A stretch of 64,000 bases of DNA from Dictyophora rubrovolvata (taxonomy: Eukaryota > Basidiomycota > Agaricomycetes > Phallales > Phallaceae): assembly GCA_029959195.1 (NCBI GenBank), contig CP114120.1, forward strand, positions 1,674,001-1,738,000, given 5' to 3'. The position numbers were made by a program, and so were the translations under genes. Position 1 is the first letter of the stretch; each line of letters begins with the position of its first letter. The notes beneath the pieces were generated by a model. That model was not told the origin of the DNA. It searched no databases and saw only the letters and a program-made list of their open reading frames with translations. Positions 51,901-63,771 of this stretch are shown one piece after another.

Positions 51901-54446
51901 ATTAATAATGATGAAGATGAAGCCAGCGTCAGATCAAAAAGAGCGTAGTGCCACAATGAAGGATGTGATCACAAGGGCGCGAAGAATCGGCAAATGTGTA
52001 ATAATCCATGCCATGTCATAACACGTTTTACGGCGGGCGGGGCTTTAAACGACGGGGGAGTTCGGGGTCTTCTCTGGTTAATCATCAAGAGTGGCAATGC
52101 CCGGACCAATCAGAACAACAGACGTACCCAATTCCAATTCTTGCGCATTATGGAAAACCCTCGATAAACATAACAATAGCTTGTATAACACCCCTCTCCA
52201 CCATGCCATGTCAATCGAGAAACGGAAGCATTATCTTTTGGGTTTCCTTCAGAGCGCGCGAGTCACCATTATTCCCCCGCTGGCAAGATTCTAGATTCCC
52301 ATATGCGGTGAACAAAAAGACGCCTTTTGTTCTTCGAACAACGAGCACAGTGTGCGGTGTAGCCTATGCTGGCCCTTGAACGGTAAGAACTCATTTGAGT
52401 CCGAATCATGACAGTCCATTGCACGTTACGACCCCGGAGGACAGTCGAACTGCGGAAAATTATAGCAAGAGTGTAAAAAAAACGGAGGCAGACTCGTAAC
52501 AAAACACGTGACGTGACACGGCACCGACTCTCCGGCGCAGATTTATGCTGTGTGCATGTTTACTTTGCGCGGCGGCGACATACGCGCATGCTCACCCAAT
52601 TTTGTGCCACTTTTTTTAAAAGACTGCTAAAGCTAAAAAAATTTCTGCCGGTCTGTTTGTCTTGTTGTCCTCGGAATCATTTCTTGGGGTGCCAAATCGA
52701 TCTTGGCAAACTTGTGTGTCTGCGCGGCCGGATCCCCACTAAACCTCCAGGCTGCATTGAGCTGCTCACTTCTCATTCATTCATATTCAGTTCCTGACGC
52801 GTACATGTTCCAAATTTGACCCAAAATGTAGGGTCCTATCTTAGATTTCATTCGCCACGTCAGACTCGGTCAGCTTAGACTCATCCTGCCGGACATAGTC
52901 ATCCAACCTCCACACAAACCAGGGACAACGTATCACAAAACCTTAATGCCGTACATATGTATTTACGTATGTTTTTTCCCTGGTCGACTCATTTTTTGGG
53001 GAAATAACTTTTCCCATACTTAATTTCCTTCCGTATTCGAGCCCCAAAGTGGAATAATTTCATAAACACAGCCACCTTAATTCGGCACACTCTTGATGAG
53101 ACACGTATTTGTACGTCAACCGTTTTCGCATTAATATCGCACTAACACTGTTCCCTTTCTTGTCGTATTGGTTTGAGCTTAGCTGCTGTTGTTGATTGAT
53201 ATCGACTAAAACAATAATAGTCTGGCAAAATGACCTGGACAACTCAACTCAACTCAACACTAATCGGCTGTCTGCTTGTCAATTTATTTTTTCAGCATAG
53301 GCGAATAGAATACAATCACATTCTGTATGTTTGCTCAAACCTATGCTGGAGCTGATTCTATAATTTGGTCAATTACTCACCAATCCGCGCCCGACTTTTC
53401 TAAATTTGCCACCACCGAATTCAGCATACCATAACAATAATAATCTACTCGGCTGCGCCAAAGGTGTTCTATTTTCCGCGGCATTTTCTTTGCACTGCTT
53501 ATGCTTCTAGATGCTTCCAAGTAAAAAAAATCATGCGACGTCCGCACCTTATTCAGCCGAATAGCAAGCCTCCCATTCCAACTCTACTAGTCAGCTCAAA
53601 AGTATGGGTCATGGTAATTCATATGAAAAACTCAATCTAAATTTCAGATTTCAAATAAGTTTCGTCGATCACTGCGAAAAGAAGCCCGTGGGCCGCTCAG
53701 GATGGGCTTACTGTTATCATTCGCGTGCGCATTCCGCTTCTTCCGGTTTCAGTGGTTATATGAATCATACCATCTCATTCAGGTCTTGTATATGCGCAAA
53801 TTACGCAAAAACAAGCAGGTTGGCAAGGAAAACACGAGGTAAGAAAAAAATTCGGGCCCAAAAAGTTCATTAATTTTCCAAATTTACCCAAGGCCTAGAT
53901 GCTCTTCTTATTCAGAAACACCGCCGAAAGAATCAAACGTCGAATTCTGACATTGAGCCATGGCGAACAAACTGGGGAAAAAACAAACAAACAATGGCTT
54001 CAATCATCTCCCGTTGATTTCTCTCTCTCATATGGATGGGAAATTTAGGGTCATATGTCTCACTTTGGTATGAGAATCCGGATTTGCCCATTCTAATACC
54101 GGGTTTTCTTTGCTTAAGCCTGCGAGACCTTAGAAGCCTTGCACTTACTGATGACTCACTTCGGCTCAGTGGAGTGTCAGGAGTCGCAGAAGGGACAAGG
54201 GTAAGTAATAAGTAAGTACAGCCCATACAATAATATATCCTTGTTTATGGCACGAGCTTGCCAGGGTTTTTGACTTTGTGATGTCATGCGCTTCGCCACA
54301 GTATCGATTTTTCAATTTTGTCATCGGACTTTGGGAAAAACTCGCATTGTGAGTCAAAAGCCTCGCAGCCATTGCCTCAATGGTGTACATATCTTGGATC
54401 TTGGATCTGGATCAATCGATGATTTGGTGATCGCTCGATTATTTGT

Positions 54447-54483
<37 letters not shown>
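54447..54483. repeat. (AAC)12 microsatellite
   Basis: Twelve uninterrupted AAC triplets. Related imperfect GTT/GTC runs lie nearby at about 54603-54630 and again at 56975-57010, on the opposite strand. Confidence 0.95.
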
Positions 54484-55487
54484 GAGAAAACAAGGTCGAC
54501 CGAATCATCTGTCATTAATCATTTGACAAACATAGGATATGTGAGGCACAATTTTACGGTTCGCTCCATGACTTCCCGTTTTGAGTATTAATTGTGAAAC
54601 CTTGTTGTTGATGTTGTCGTTGTTGCAGAGTCGGGTAATAGCTTAGCCCTAATTTGTTCTTTATGAAAACAAAAGCTACTACGACGAGCCGCTACTCGCT
54701 CGCCGCTGGTGCAGTTTTTTGCTGTACAATACGTTGCATCAAAACGCCGGCAGCCTCACCTGACTTGGAGGTACTATGGCTCGACGAAACAAACCGATAT
54801 CGTTTATTCGAAACCAAGTATCATACTTATTTTTCGTTTGTCGCACAATTGCAATGCAAACTGCTATCGATCAAATGTGTCGCCCTTTTGCAATCGTGGG
54901 AATGACACAGCCACAATAAAGAAGTTTCCAGTGCTAGGGCCACAGCCGGGACCGTATAGGTTTAATTTATGTATGTACGTGCATATGGGTTGTGGATCCG
55001 CACACTAATTAATTTATTCCTTGATCCTTGATGTAGACTAGCTATTAGCTACCCTCCGTAAATCCCTCCATACCGATCTCTATTATGTATTTATAACGCG
55101 TGCTGCTAGCCTCTAGGATGTTAGTTCATCACAATGCGGTTAGCCACTTTCGACGCAACAACAGAACCACCATTACCACTATCCTTTCAGATCCCATCGT
55201 ACATATACTACATATATGTACTACGATATTCTGTCTGCAATTGTGCCCTGTGTTCAGGAACGACAAAATTGCTGATCGGTACGCTTTTATGGAAAGATAA
55301 GGGTATTTTTGAGTTACCTCGGCTGCAATGTGATGTAGGTACATAAGTACTTAAGTATTCAAAATGCGATGTATTCCCCATCCGATGGAGTTCATTTCGG
55401 AAGAAGATGCAGCGGCAAACTCCCTCCAGTTTGATTCCGAGCCTGTTCCAGCCCCGCACGTGGTGCAAGCTATGCCAGTGATTGCAG

Positions 55488-56320
55488 ATGGTTACACATT
55501 TACTTCTCGTCTTTCTCTTGAGTTTCACAATTTCAAACACTGTTGCCAACACGGAAATTGTCATTCTGCATAGCTCTACACCTGTACCTGAACTACCTTC
55601 AATTTCAGTAACCATCGACTGCCACTTCAGGTAAGGACAAGTTTTTTTTTGTCTCGTGTATCATCATAATGTGAGCTTTATTCACATTCCATTCCGGTAG
55701 CAATACTTTTCCGAGTTTCAGCGAAAGAATTTTCCATGTAAACCGCAATCACATAGCTTATTTTGATTGTCGGAATTGCACAGAGGACCCAACTGACATT
55801 TGGTTCACCTTGGGTGTCTTCGAATCTACGATTATTCCACTTGCTACCACTGTCCGACTATCATGGTCTGCTTCTGTAAGCATCTGTTTTCCCCCCGCCT
55901 TTTCACAGGTCAAATTTTGGAATTTATGTGTACTCATACGTCATCCGTGTCCAGGACGCCATGGGATTTGACATTGCTGTGTTCAAACAACTTCATGACC
56001 AGGATGCCAATCGTCGTTACGTCCGAATTCGGCCTTTCAGAACTGACATAACCGGTAATCCCGTATCGCTTGGGGCACTAGATTTCGTCCCAGCTTCTGG
56101 CCTTGCTTTTCCGGTTTCCGGTGACAACAATGTCCGCTTTCATATCAAGATTGAGGCCTTGCTTTGGTATGCGGTACCAATTAGCATGTTAGGTCCTGGC
56201 GCAGCGATACTTTGTCTCCTCATTCTCGGCTATTTTGTTATTTCACCCCTCGCCATCTCATTTCTAGCGCAACTCAATATGGCAGTTGTAAATGATCTCG
56301 ACAAGAAGAAATCGGAATAA
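55488..56320 (+). CDS. Predicted type I ER membrane protein with KKxx signal, unknown family
   Basis: Not recognised as a named family. The start MVTHLLLVFLLSFTISNTVA (55488) is a good signal peptide, placed by the frame that joins the next exons. The middle, presumed lumenal, has ISVTIDCHF, then after an intron FHVNRNHIAYFDCRNCTEDP and DIWFTLGVFESTIIPLATTV. A further intron leads to GFDIAVFKQLHDQD and YVRIRPFRTDITGNP. One long hydrophobic segment (WYAVPISMLGPGAAILCLLI and onward) anchors the C-terminus, which ends NDLDKKKSE; KKSE fits the dilysine ER-retrieval motif. The join around 55870-55960 is uncertain: the strong donor GTAAGC at 55876 works best with the acceptor at 55955, while another choice keeps an extra 15 residues. 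Confidence 0.7.
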
Positions 56321-57985
56321 CGGTTTAAACTCTTCCGAATACTTGCGTTCCATACGTGCTACTATTTACTATGCAGTGGAGTAGCTGGGAGTTACATATG
56401 TCATGTTTTATTTTTATTTCTCTCATATGGCATGGCATTTCTATTCTGCCACTCATTTGATTTTTCTTTTTTACCTATGTTAAGAAGATGATACCCCTTT
56501 TTAATTACACAGCGAGTAATTTTGACTCCCCGCAAGAAAATGAACGAAACGTTAATGCACCAAAGGACCTCGATTATTATTCATATTTAACGGGTTACTA
56601 CTAGTAGCACGGGGTCAGTACAATGAACTCTTGTCGATGCTTCGTCTTCCTTACTTATTGTATAGGGGTAACCTTTTTCTTTTTTTTGGATGCTTAATAA
56701 TTAAGAATGATCATACATAACTCTTGATGCCCCACTCTCAAACTTCCCTCGATATTGAACGCACTCTTTGGCTTACGCACATTTGAATATGGATAACTAC
56801 GAGTCTGAAATAACTTTTCTATCAGTGGCTCGTCCTGCTGTCTCTACTATTATGATGGGGAAATCACGGTAATTCACGGTAATTCGGTAATTCGGTAATT
56901 TCGGTCCCTACGTATGTGGTCGATCGATGACCTTGCATTCCACCACATTTCCGTTATCCGGAACTCATTCATATATGAATTTTGTTGTTGTTGTCATTGT
57001 TGTTGATGAAAAAAGGGTATAAACAGGTATTTGCCTTTGTTTAGATTTGTTTATCGAATGGGAGTGGAATCCGCGACAAAGTCGCTATCAGATTCCGGTT
57101 AACTTTGGGGGCACAAAGGACCTTTGAAGACCTGGGAATCACGTTATACTACGGCGCTGGCCATTTCAAGGGGGGTTGAAGACAAGAATACTTGACTGTC
57201 ATGCATTCACGCACGCCATTGCGGAACTAGTCGGAGGGCCGTCCGGCGACAACATACACATGTACGTGAAAAGCAACTCACACTACTTGCTAAACACTCG
57301 AGTACTGCCATATCCTCTAATATCTTGGACGGGTTTTATCGACAAAGATCAGTGTAAAGTTTGAGTCTTTGTCCCAGGCGTGAGAAAATGACTCGGATCG
57401 AGAAATGCCAGCGACTGAGATGAACAGTCGTGTTCATGGCAGAGCCAAGGCAGAGCTTTACTATCGGTTGTTCTTCCCGGGGACACTGGACCCTCCATTG
57501 TACTAAGACATTGCTCGAAGATTTACGTGACATGCAATAGAAGTTAATTTGTATTATCCGGATTGTATTGAATTCGAATATTCACTCTGGAATCTGAAAT
57601 CAAGCAGCATTGAGCAAGCTGTTATGCCAGACAGGTGTGAGAGAATACTTTGTCGAAGAACAATTGGTGGGGGGGTTCTTAACATTTGCCTCGTTGTTTC
57701 AAAGGGATCTTCGCATAGCACAATGGGCATCAAGCGTCGGACAATTCCAACCGTCGATATCACATTGTTTCCCCTTATCTTATTATTGTACCTCAGACGC
57801 TCATGCTTGCCGTGACACATGTGACATATGAACAACAATGGCACGCAAACATTTTTTATATGCCAGCTACTTGACTGAGGTTGTCAAACACTCATTCCCA
57901 ACACTTGTTCTCTCTTTTTCTTCTATTCAACTGTATTTTGTAGTTTTCTTCTTGTTTTCGTATTTCTCTCTATATTTTACACAAC
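56321..57985. other. Intergenic 1.7 kb; no gene supported
   Basis: 3' of the membrane-protein gene and 5' of the next one. It contains a short tandem array at 56864-56905 and GTT-rich sequence near 56975-57010. Just before 57985 the sequence is T/C-rich, as in many fungal core promoters. Confidence 0.4.
56864..56905. repeat. Short tandem array of GGTAATTC-type units
   Basis: Units CGGTAATTCA, CGGTAATTC, GGTAATTC and GGTAATTTC repeat five times in about 42 bases, with small unit-length changes. Confidence 0.8.
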
Positions 57986-59023
57986 ATGCCTTTGAAAGGA
58001 GTCTCCAACCTACCCAATACTCAACGTTCTTCCGCAAAGTCTTCGGCCACAACTCCCCATCACGAATCTCATGCATCACAAAGATCCAAATCCTCTAAAT
58101 CTTCTAATGCCGCCCCACCAGTCATGCCGTTCATGCAGCAAATGCAGCTTCTACAGGCTCTTGAAGGTGGAAGGATTGAGGACCACATTCGCAGGCACCA
58201 CAAGCATTCCGGTGATACCCCTCTGGAAGAAGCCCGAAATCGCAATTTCAAAGATGATCGTAATAGAGATATGAAAGACGCTCGTGGATATACTATCACT
58301 GACGAGCGGGGGATGATGTGGTTTGACGAAGAGGAAGAATGGGAGTTTAAGGAACTTTTGCCCAAAGCAGACGATCCCGCCGGCGCAACCCTGATTGTCG
58401 TCCAAAAGCCTACCGGGATTCGCAAGTTATTTGGAACGTCCAAAAAACCTTCGTATGTCATTACAGGATGGGAGACTTTCGATCAGTCTGGAGACTACAA
58501 TCCCGAAACCGACGACGATAGTAATGGAGGTATTAGTCCGGGTGTTACTGCGAAAATTGGGTTTTCATATCCTCCAGAATCCAATGCGGTTCTGGATAGG
58601 GGCTTTAGGCATAACGGCTCGTCTTTTCAATGCGTGCCGCATGTCACTCAGAACGCCGGAGCATTGAAGCTTCCTCCTCCACCTCAGCCCTCGAATACCT
58701 CTCGAAGAAAACATCCCGTCGTCACCCATCCCGTTTCGAAAACCGCACCATCTACACCATCTGCTTCATCCCATGCTGCTGTAAAGAGCATGTCCCACAA
58801 TCAGCTCAAAAAAGAATTCTTAGCTCAGGCATTCACTCCTTCCGTATCACTCCCTGCCACACGATCACATACCCCCATGTCTAATCACTCTCAAACCTCT
58901 CTTCATCTTGCTTCGCGGTCACAGACTTCTTTAGCTCTTCCTTCGTCCAGCTCTACTCGGAGCGTATCTCCTTTTGCAAGGCTTCGAAGCCGGAAGGTGA
59001 GCCTTTCGGGGGCAAAGCAATGA
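57986..59023 (+). CDS. Hypothetical protein, intronless, 345 residues
   Basis: Not recognised. A single open frame with a good start context (CACAACATGCC). The N-terminus is Ser/Lys-rich, followed by VMPFMQQMQLLQALEGGRIE and HHKHSGD, a Lys/Asp/Arg helical stretch, and a conserved-looking acidic block MMWFDEEEEWEFKELLPKAD. Next is IVVQKPTGIRKLFG and a YVITGWETFDQSGDYNPETD segment. The C-terminal 120 residues are Pro/Ser/Thr/His-rich and disordered, ending in RSRKVSLSGAKQ. The absence of introns contrasts with all neighbours. Codon use favours the frame over its shadows. Function unknown; the acidic core might be a small folded domain shared by basidiomycete proteins. Confidence 0.75.
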   Translation: MPLKGVSNLPNTQRSSAKSSATTPHHESHASQRSKSSKSSNAAPPVMPFMQQMQLLQALEGGRIEDHIRRHHKHSGDTPLEEARNRNFKDDRNRDMKDARGYTITDERGMMWFDEEEEWEFKELLPKADDPAGATLIVVQKPTGIRKLFGTSKKPSYVITGWETFDQSGDYNPETDDDSNGGISPGVTAKIGFSYPPESNAVLDRGFRHNGSSFQCVPHVTQNAGALKLPPPPQPSNTSRRKHPVVTHPVSKTAPSTPSASSHAAVKSMSHNQLKKEFLAQAFTPSVSLPATRSHTPMSNHSQTSLHLASRSQTSLALPSSSSTRSVSPFARLRSRKVSLSGAKQ

Positions 59024-59524
59024 ATTTAATCACTGCATGGTTCGCGTGTACGCTTCTAATTAAGAACGAATTTCTTCATGTTTCTCTCTCCTTTCTCTCA
59101 AATGTCGGTTGTGTCTATTTGCAAAAAGTACCTGGGGTCGGTTCGCTGGACGGGCAGCATATATACCTCTCGGTCCCTTAGGCATTCTCTTTTACTTGTC
59201 GTGGTTATTATCCCCCCATCTGTAGCTGTATTTGTCATTCTGATGTTCATTTTCGCGTTCTTAATCTGTAGTCCTTAAAATAACTTCTAATTAGTGTATT
59301 CTCAATAAAAATGACGAACGTGTTTGCTCGCTTGGAATTTCATTTAGAAGCTCTATATAGTTTGACTTTTTCTAAAAAAAAGAGATCTATATAATAGCGA
59401 AGATATCAAAGTAAGTTAATGTGTTAATTATATTCCTCATATGGTGCCATTCTGAGCAGGAAGGTATTAATAATAAAAAACAAAGTTCTGAGATACGTGC
59501 CTAGACAAGCAGAAAAGCTCAAAG
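59024..59524. other. Intergenic 0.5 kb between convergent genes
   Basis: 3' regions of the intronless gene (+) and the TPR-like gene (-). A hydrophobic open frame at 59078-59278 has no support. Nothing else seen. Confidence 0.4.
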
Positions 59525-62146
59525 TTATAATGAACGATTAGCAATAACTGTCGAGTTCAAGCTTCTCTCCTTGATCTCCATATCGGGGATATGCACAGCT
59601 GCCAAATAAGCCAGCACAATCTCGACTCTAGGACCGTGCAATGGGATATTGATGGAAACAGGTCGTCTTTTATCCCCTCCAACGGCAGACTTTTTGTCCG
59701 CAGCTGCCTTCTCCAGTCTTTCTTTTTGTCTCTGTGCGACAGGAGCTAACAAAATCCGGATACAATCCAGATTCTTAAGAATCCGATCACCATCATCTTC
59801 ACTCGAATACTCTCGTTTTGTCTGAGCGTTACCCTCTATTGAGGTATTATCGTCCACGGCAGTATCATCCGTAGTACCACCAGTATCATCATCGATTGAA
59901 TCGGATGTACGACGCAATATAACAGCCATAGATCCTTGAGAATATGAATGAGGCTGTCGACCGGTTTTCCATCCGCTAGCCAGTCGCTCGAGGATTTCGG
60001 TAAATTCAGCTTGTGCCATCGAGCGAGCAGGAAGGAATACAGGATATCCCTCGAGTCCATCCACTAGAGTTGCCGTTCGGATAAAAGTAGGAAGGAGACC
60101 AGTAAATTCGCCTAAAAGAAGCGTCGCCAGGAGGATACTGAAATGAGACTCTACCAAAAGAGGATGGTACGTAGCGAATATAGGCGGTGCATTCAGAGCA
60201 GGAGGCTGGGAATGACTCCCCGGGCGGAGTGATTCAGTCAATAAAAAAGCAGCTTTAGTGCGCTGTGCCAAATCGCCAGTTAATATCGGAACAGAGGGCT
60301 CGAGTGTATCAAACTGAGTCAAAAAACGCTCGTGGTCGCGAATACTTTTACGTAACAAAGATTCGACTTGTTTCCGGAACGAAGGTTCATTTAGAACGCG
60401 ACGATATGCCTGCACCTTGGCCCCATCATACGCGCCCAAAGGACCATCAGGATTTCCAATCTCAACTCCACCATACTTGCCGTTTTCGAGATAACATAGG
60501 CGAAGTTCTGTACCGTCTCCAGGCACACGACCAATCTCTTCTATTTCCAGCATGGCGGATTCAATCAAGTACACGGCATGTTGAAGATATGCCGCGGCAC
60601 GAAGAAATAGTGCTTGGTGTTCAATAGGATCCGGAATGTCAGAAGGAAATTGGAGATTGCGACTCTCCTCAGCAACAGAAGTTCCGTCAGGTGGGGCCTG
60701 CCCATGCGGTTTTGCGCGCTTTCCTTTCCTTGTCCGAATGTTTGTATCTGTAACCTGTTCTGACGACAACGCCAGCGTATGTATATGTTTGGCTTTGCGC
60801 ATATTACGTGCTTCTTTAAGCGCATGAGTGAAGTCGCGAACCGCGGAAGGGTATTCATCTCGAAAACAATGGACGATGCCCCGAGTGCGGAAATATTCTA
60901 ATCGCTGCGGATATAATGCTATTAATTCATCCAACACAGCCGTCGTAGTTGATTCGGCCAATTGTCTTGTTAAAAAAGATCAACCGATGATAATTTACTA
61001 AACAGGACTTATCTTACTAACCTGGACGGAATTTTTTCATGAAAAAAATTAACATAGCGCGCGTCAGGATCTGTGGGGTCTCAATCGCAACATCAGGAAA
61101 AAAAATCAACGAGAAGCATTCAGGAAATAAAGGCATACCCGATTTCAGTACTCGTTCAGCAATGTCATCGAGGGCACTCGCTCCTTGCATCACCATAACG
61201 CTAGCAGCAATTTCATCCAATTTGTATGCGGCAGCTAATCGTTGAACGGCCAAGGCCCGCAGGCGGTGAATTCGCATTGCCGACATGGCCGTATTTCGTC
61301 CATTTCCGGCCTGCTCACCCAAAGCATTAAGGCCTAATGAATGCCCCCCTCCCCATGAATTTCCGGAATATCCATACAAACCCGAGCCGGTCGTACGTAA
61401 ATTGTTGAGAGCGGTAGAAGATAAGCCAGAGGCTGCGCGTACAGCTAAATCGGACGCTTCGTCGATGAGACGACGTATGGTCGTTACCGAGCGGAAAACA
61501 CCTGGATCGATGGGAGGTGGGGCAGGTTTGTTTGGGGAAGTAGAAGATGAGGTTGCGGAAAGAGAATTCATCGAAGACCATACAGAGGAGGAGGAGTGCT
61601 CGTGCAGCATTTCGTGCTGTCTCCGTAAGGCTAAAGAAGATGATGGAGAACTTCCGCTGCCACTGTATTGGAGCAGTGGGGTAGTATTAGACCGATGTTC
61701 TGGGATTGCAAATGTATTCGGGTCAGAATTTAGTATTATTAAGGATTCTAAAAGTTCGACAGGTAGTTGAAGCCAAGGGCCCTGTAATACGATAAGTCAA
61801 TCAATAACCATGCGGTGAACGAAAGTCATCTACGAACGTGGTAAGAGCTGATATATCGCCAATGTTTGTTACGACTGATACAAAGAACGGGAGGCCTTTC
61901 CGGTTCAAATGCTTTGGCTTCGACGTTGTCATCCTTAGCTTTAGCTTTCTTCGGCTTTTTTTTCCTCTTTTTTTTCTGAGAAGGCGCGTTTCCCACACCC
62001 AGTCCAGGAGTTTCGTTTGCGTTCCCTGTTGCGGATTTCAATGACTCCAGAGAGGGTACCTGAGATATAAGAGTTGAAGTTGAAAGGCTTTCCATGTCCC
62101 GGAAGGGTTGGTCAGAATCGTTGTTCAGTGTTGACGAGCTTGACAT
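59525..62146 (-). CDS. TPR-like helical protein, unknown function
   Basis: Three exons. Exon 1 (from 62146) starts MSSSSTLNNDSDQPFRDMES and has a Lys-rich run (KKKRKKKPKKAKAK), probably nuclear localising. An intron of about 110 nt joins EPERPP to GPWLQLPVELLESLIILNSD. Exon 2 continues with a Ser-rich linker, FRSVTTIRRLIDEASDLAVR and IHRLRALAVQRLAAAYKLDE. After a second intron (about 60970-61135, exact ends uncertain) the long last exon has LDELIALYPQRLEYFRTRGI and VHCFRDEYPSAVRDFTHALK, a recognisable TPR repeat; ALFLRAAAYLQHAVYLIESA is a second. Later an acidic Asp/Thr-rich insert and a C-terminal VEIVLAYLAAVHIPDMEIKE. Around 780 residues. Family members appear conserved in fungi, but I cannot name a function. 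Confidence 0.75.
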
Positions 62147-62537
62147 TATGCAAAGAATTATGGTCCAATTTGCTACGAAGAGATAAATTACGGGTATGGT
62201 GATAGGAATAGAAGCATGAGAGAGTCAGCGAAGAAATGGCAGAAAGAAACCACAAGCAGCTGGCTGAATGTCTGAGATCCTCTGCCACTGGCGAACAAAC
62301 GTATCGTTTTAGCTGGCGACTAAAGTCATACTACCCGGCAGTTCGGCGAACAATTCGGCTAATGCCGACATCAAACTTGTTTCCAAGTAAGTAATAGCTT
62401 CTAAGAATGTTACAAAAAAAGCAATGCAGTTGAATGCTATATAAATATAAAATATAGAGAGACAAGAAAGAAACAGCCCAAAAATGCTTTATAGGGAATA
62501 TAAGAATAAGGGACAAGCAGAAATTAACCCTTCCATA
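62147..62537. other. Intergenic 0.39 kb upstream of the TPR-like gene
   Basis: Probable promoter of the minus-strand TPR-like gene and 3' sequence of the CRAL-TRIO gene. No gene seen. Confidence 0.4.
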
Positions 62538-63771
62538 TTATGTATTAGCTTCCAGAATTTCAACCGTTTCGTTTGAGGTGTCGGTCATCGTCTTAACTTT
62601 CTGGTCAGGAAAGCCAATTCTCGTCCCGTCTTCTTTCACGCCACATTTTCTATGAGATCGTGAAAACAATGCTCAGGCGTTCGCAAAAACAAAAAACATA
62701 CTCATTCAGTTCTTTCCAATAGGTTTCAGCCTCAAACTCATATTGATAATTTCCTCCAATAAATTGGGCATCTAGATGATCAGCGGGTATCAACTCCAAA
62801 AGATCTGGGTTGAAACGCATCTATAGCGGATCCGCATCAGTAAACATGGAGGTCAGAATGACATTCTCCTGACCTTCTCTTTGGTAACCGGGTCCAGAAA
62901 GGGTGAAATGCCTTTATAAAAGAAGTTAAGCAAGAGGGGTAAATTGACAACAATTGCACGTCCTAGACGTTCGACATAGTGTTGTTGCAATATAGTTAAA
63001 ACCTGGAATGAATGAGCGGGATGAGACGGCAGTGTCCGAACAAGGAACAAAGAAACCACCAGTACTCTATGAGCCGTCCCAATAGAAGGATTGGTGCGCA
63101 TAGTGCAACTAGCATAGTCAACCAAGATGAGTAGGGAATCCTGGCCTGGAGGCATCAGTTCAATTGCACGTTCTCTATGTATATTGATCAAAAACAAGTA
63201 TGTTTATACGAGGCTGAGGAGAAAACTTACAGGAGATATATCAAGTGGTCTATCTGCCTCTGAGACGTCTTAGTATTCTCCCGACCCGGTCTCATATAGA
63301 TAATGGGTCGCCCGTCAAAATCAAAACCAGTGATCATCCTGCAACAAAGAACTTGTGAATCACAGCATTGATACGGCACGAAAGAAAGAAACATACATCT
63401 TCCCGCTCTCACTTTCAATTCGAACATCCTCCGGTTTTATCAAATCTGGTTTTACTTCGCGACGCCATTCCATTGTTGCCTTTATCCTTCGTTTTGCATC
63501 ATCCATTTTCCATTTGCCTGCTCGCATGTATCGGCCGCAACAATCTGGCCAGTCAAGCCATCTCTGTTCCCATTGCGCGTATGGATCCTCTGCAGGCAAC
63601 TGCAATGACCTTGCATACTATTGGAAACTCGATGAATGAACATTGTTGAACGAGTGAAGCGCCACTTACTTCTCGCAATGATTTGATATCTTCCAGCTGT
63701 GCTTGTGTGTATTCCCTGGGCTTAACGACAGTTTCCGGATGGGGCTCAGTGAGCAAATGACATGTTTTCAT
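62538..63771 (-). CDS. SEC14-like CRAL-TRIO lipid-transfer protein
   Basis: Predicted phosphatidylinositol or other lipid transfer protein. The start MKTCHLLTEPHPETVVKPRE (63771) is followed after an intron by LPAEDPYAQWEQRWLDWPDC and DDAKRRIKATMEWRREVKPD, the N-terminal CRAL-TRIO-N helices. Further exons encode GFDFDGRPIIYMRPGRENTK, IELMPPGQDSLLILVDYASC, LTILQQHYVERLGRAIVVNL and LLLNFFYKGISPFLDPVTKE, the lipid-binding CRAL-TRIO core, with MRFNPDLLELIPADHLDAQF and GGNYQYEFEAETYWKELNE near the end. The last exon adds KCGVKEDGTRIGFPD and a short tail. About six introns. It is shorter at the N-terminus than some homologues, so an upstream exon beyond 63771 is possible. Confidence 0.87.

Larger units (their letters stand above)
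48402..55487. other. Gene desert of about 7 kb upstream of the zinc-finger gene
   Basis: No coding gene is supported on either strand; the longest open frames (for example 50244-50600 -, 51211-51513 +, 52008-52379 +) are without family resemblance or splice-linked neighbours. The first part likely holds the promoter and 5' leader of the zinc-finger gene. It is CT-rich on the plus strand, with simple repeats at 48404-48425 (TA), 48965-48993 (AAAT), 53234-53255 (AACTC) and 54447-54483 (AAC). Factor-site-like strings include GCACGTGAGTCAG (49019-49031), two ACGTCA cores (about 50115-50135) and CACGTGACGTGAC (52505-52517). Confidence 0.5.

Noticed and set aside
50244-52380. Several open frames of 60-120 codons in the desert
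   Set aside because: No family resemblance, no splice-linked extension, and overlapping frames open on both strands.
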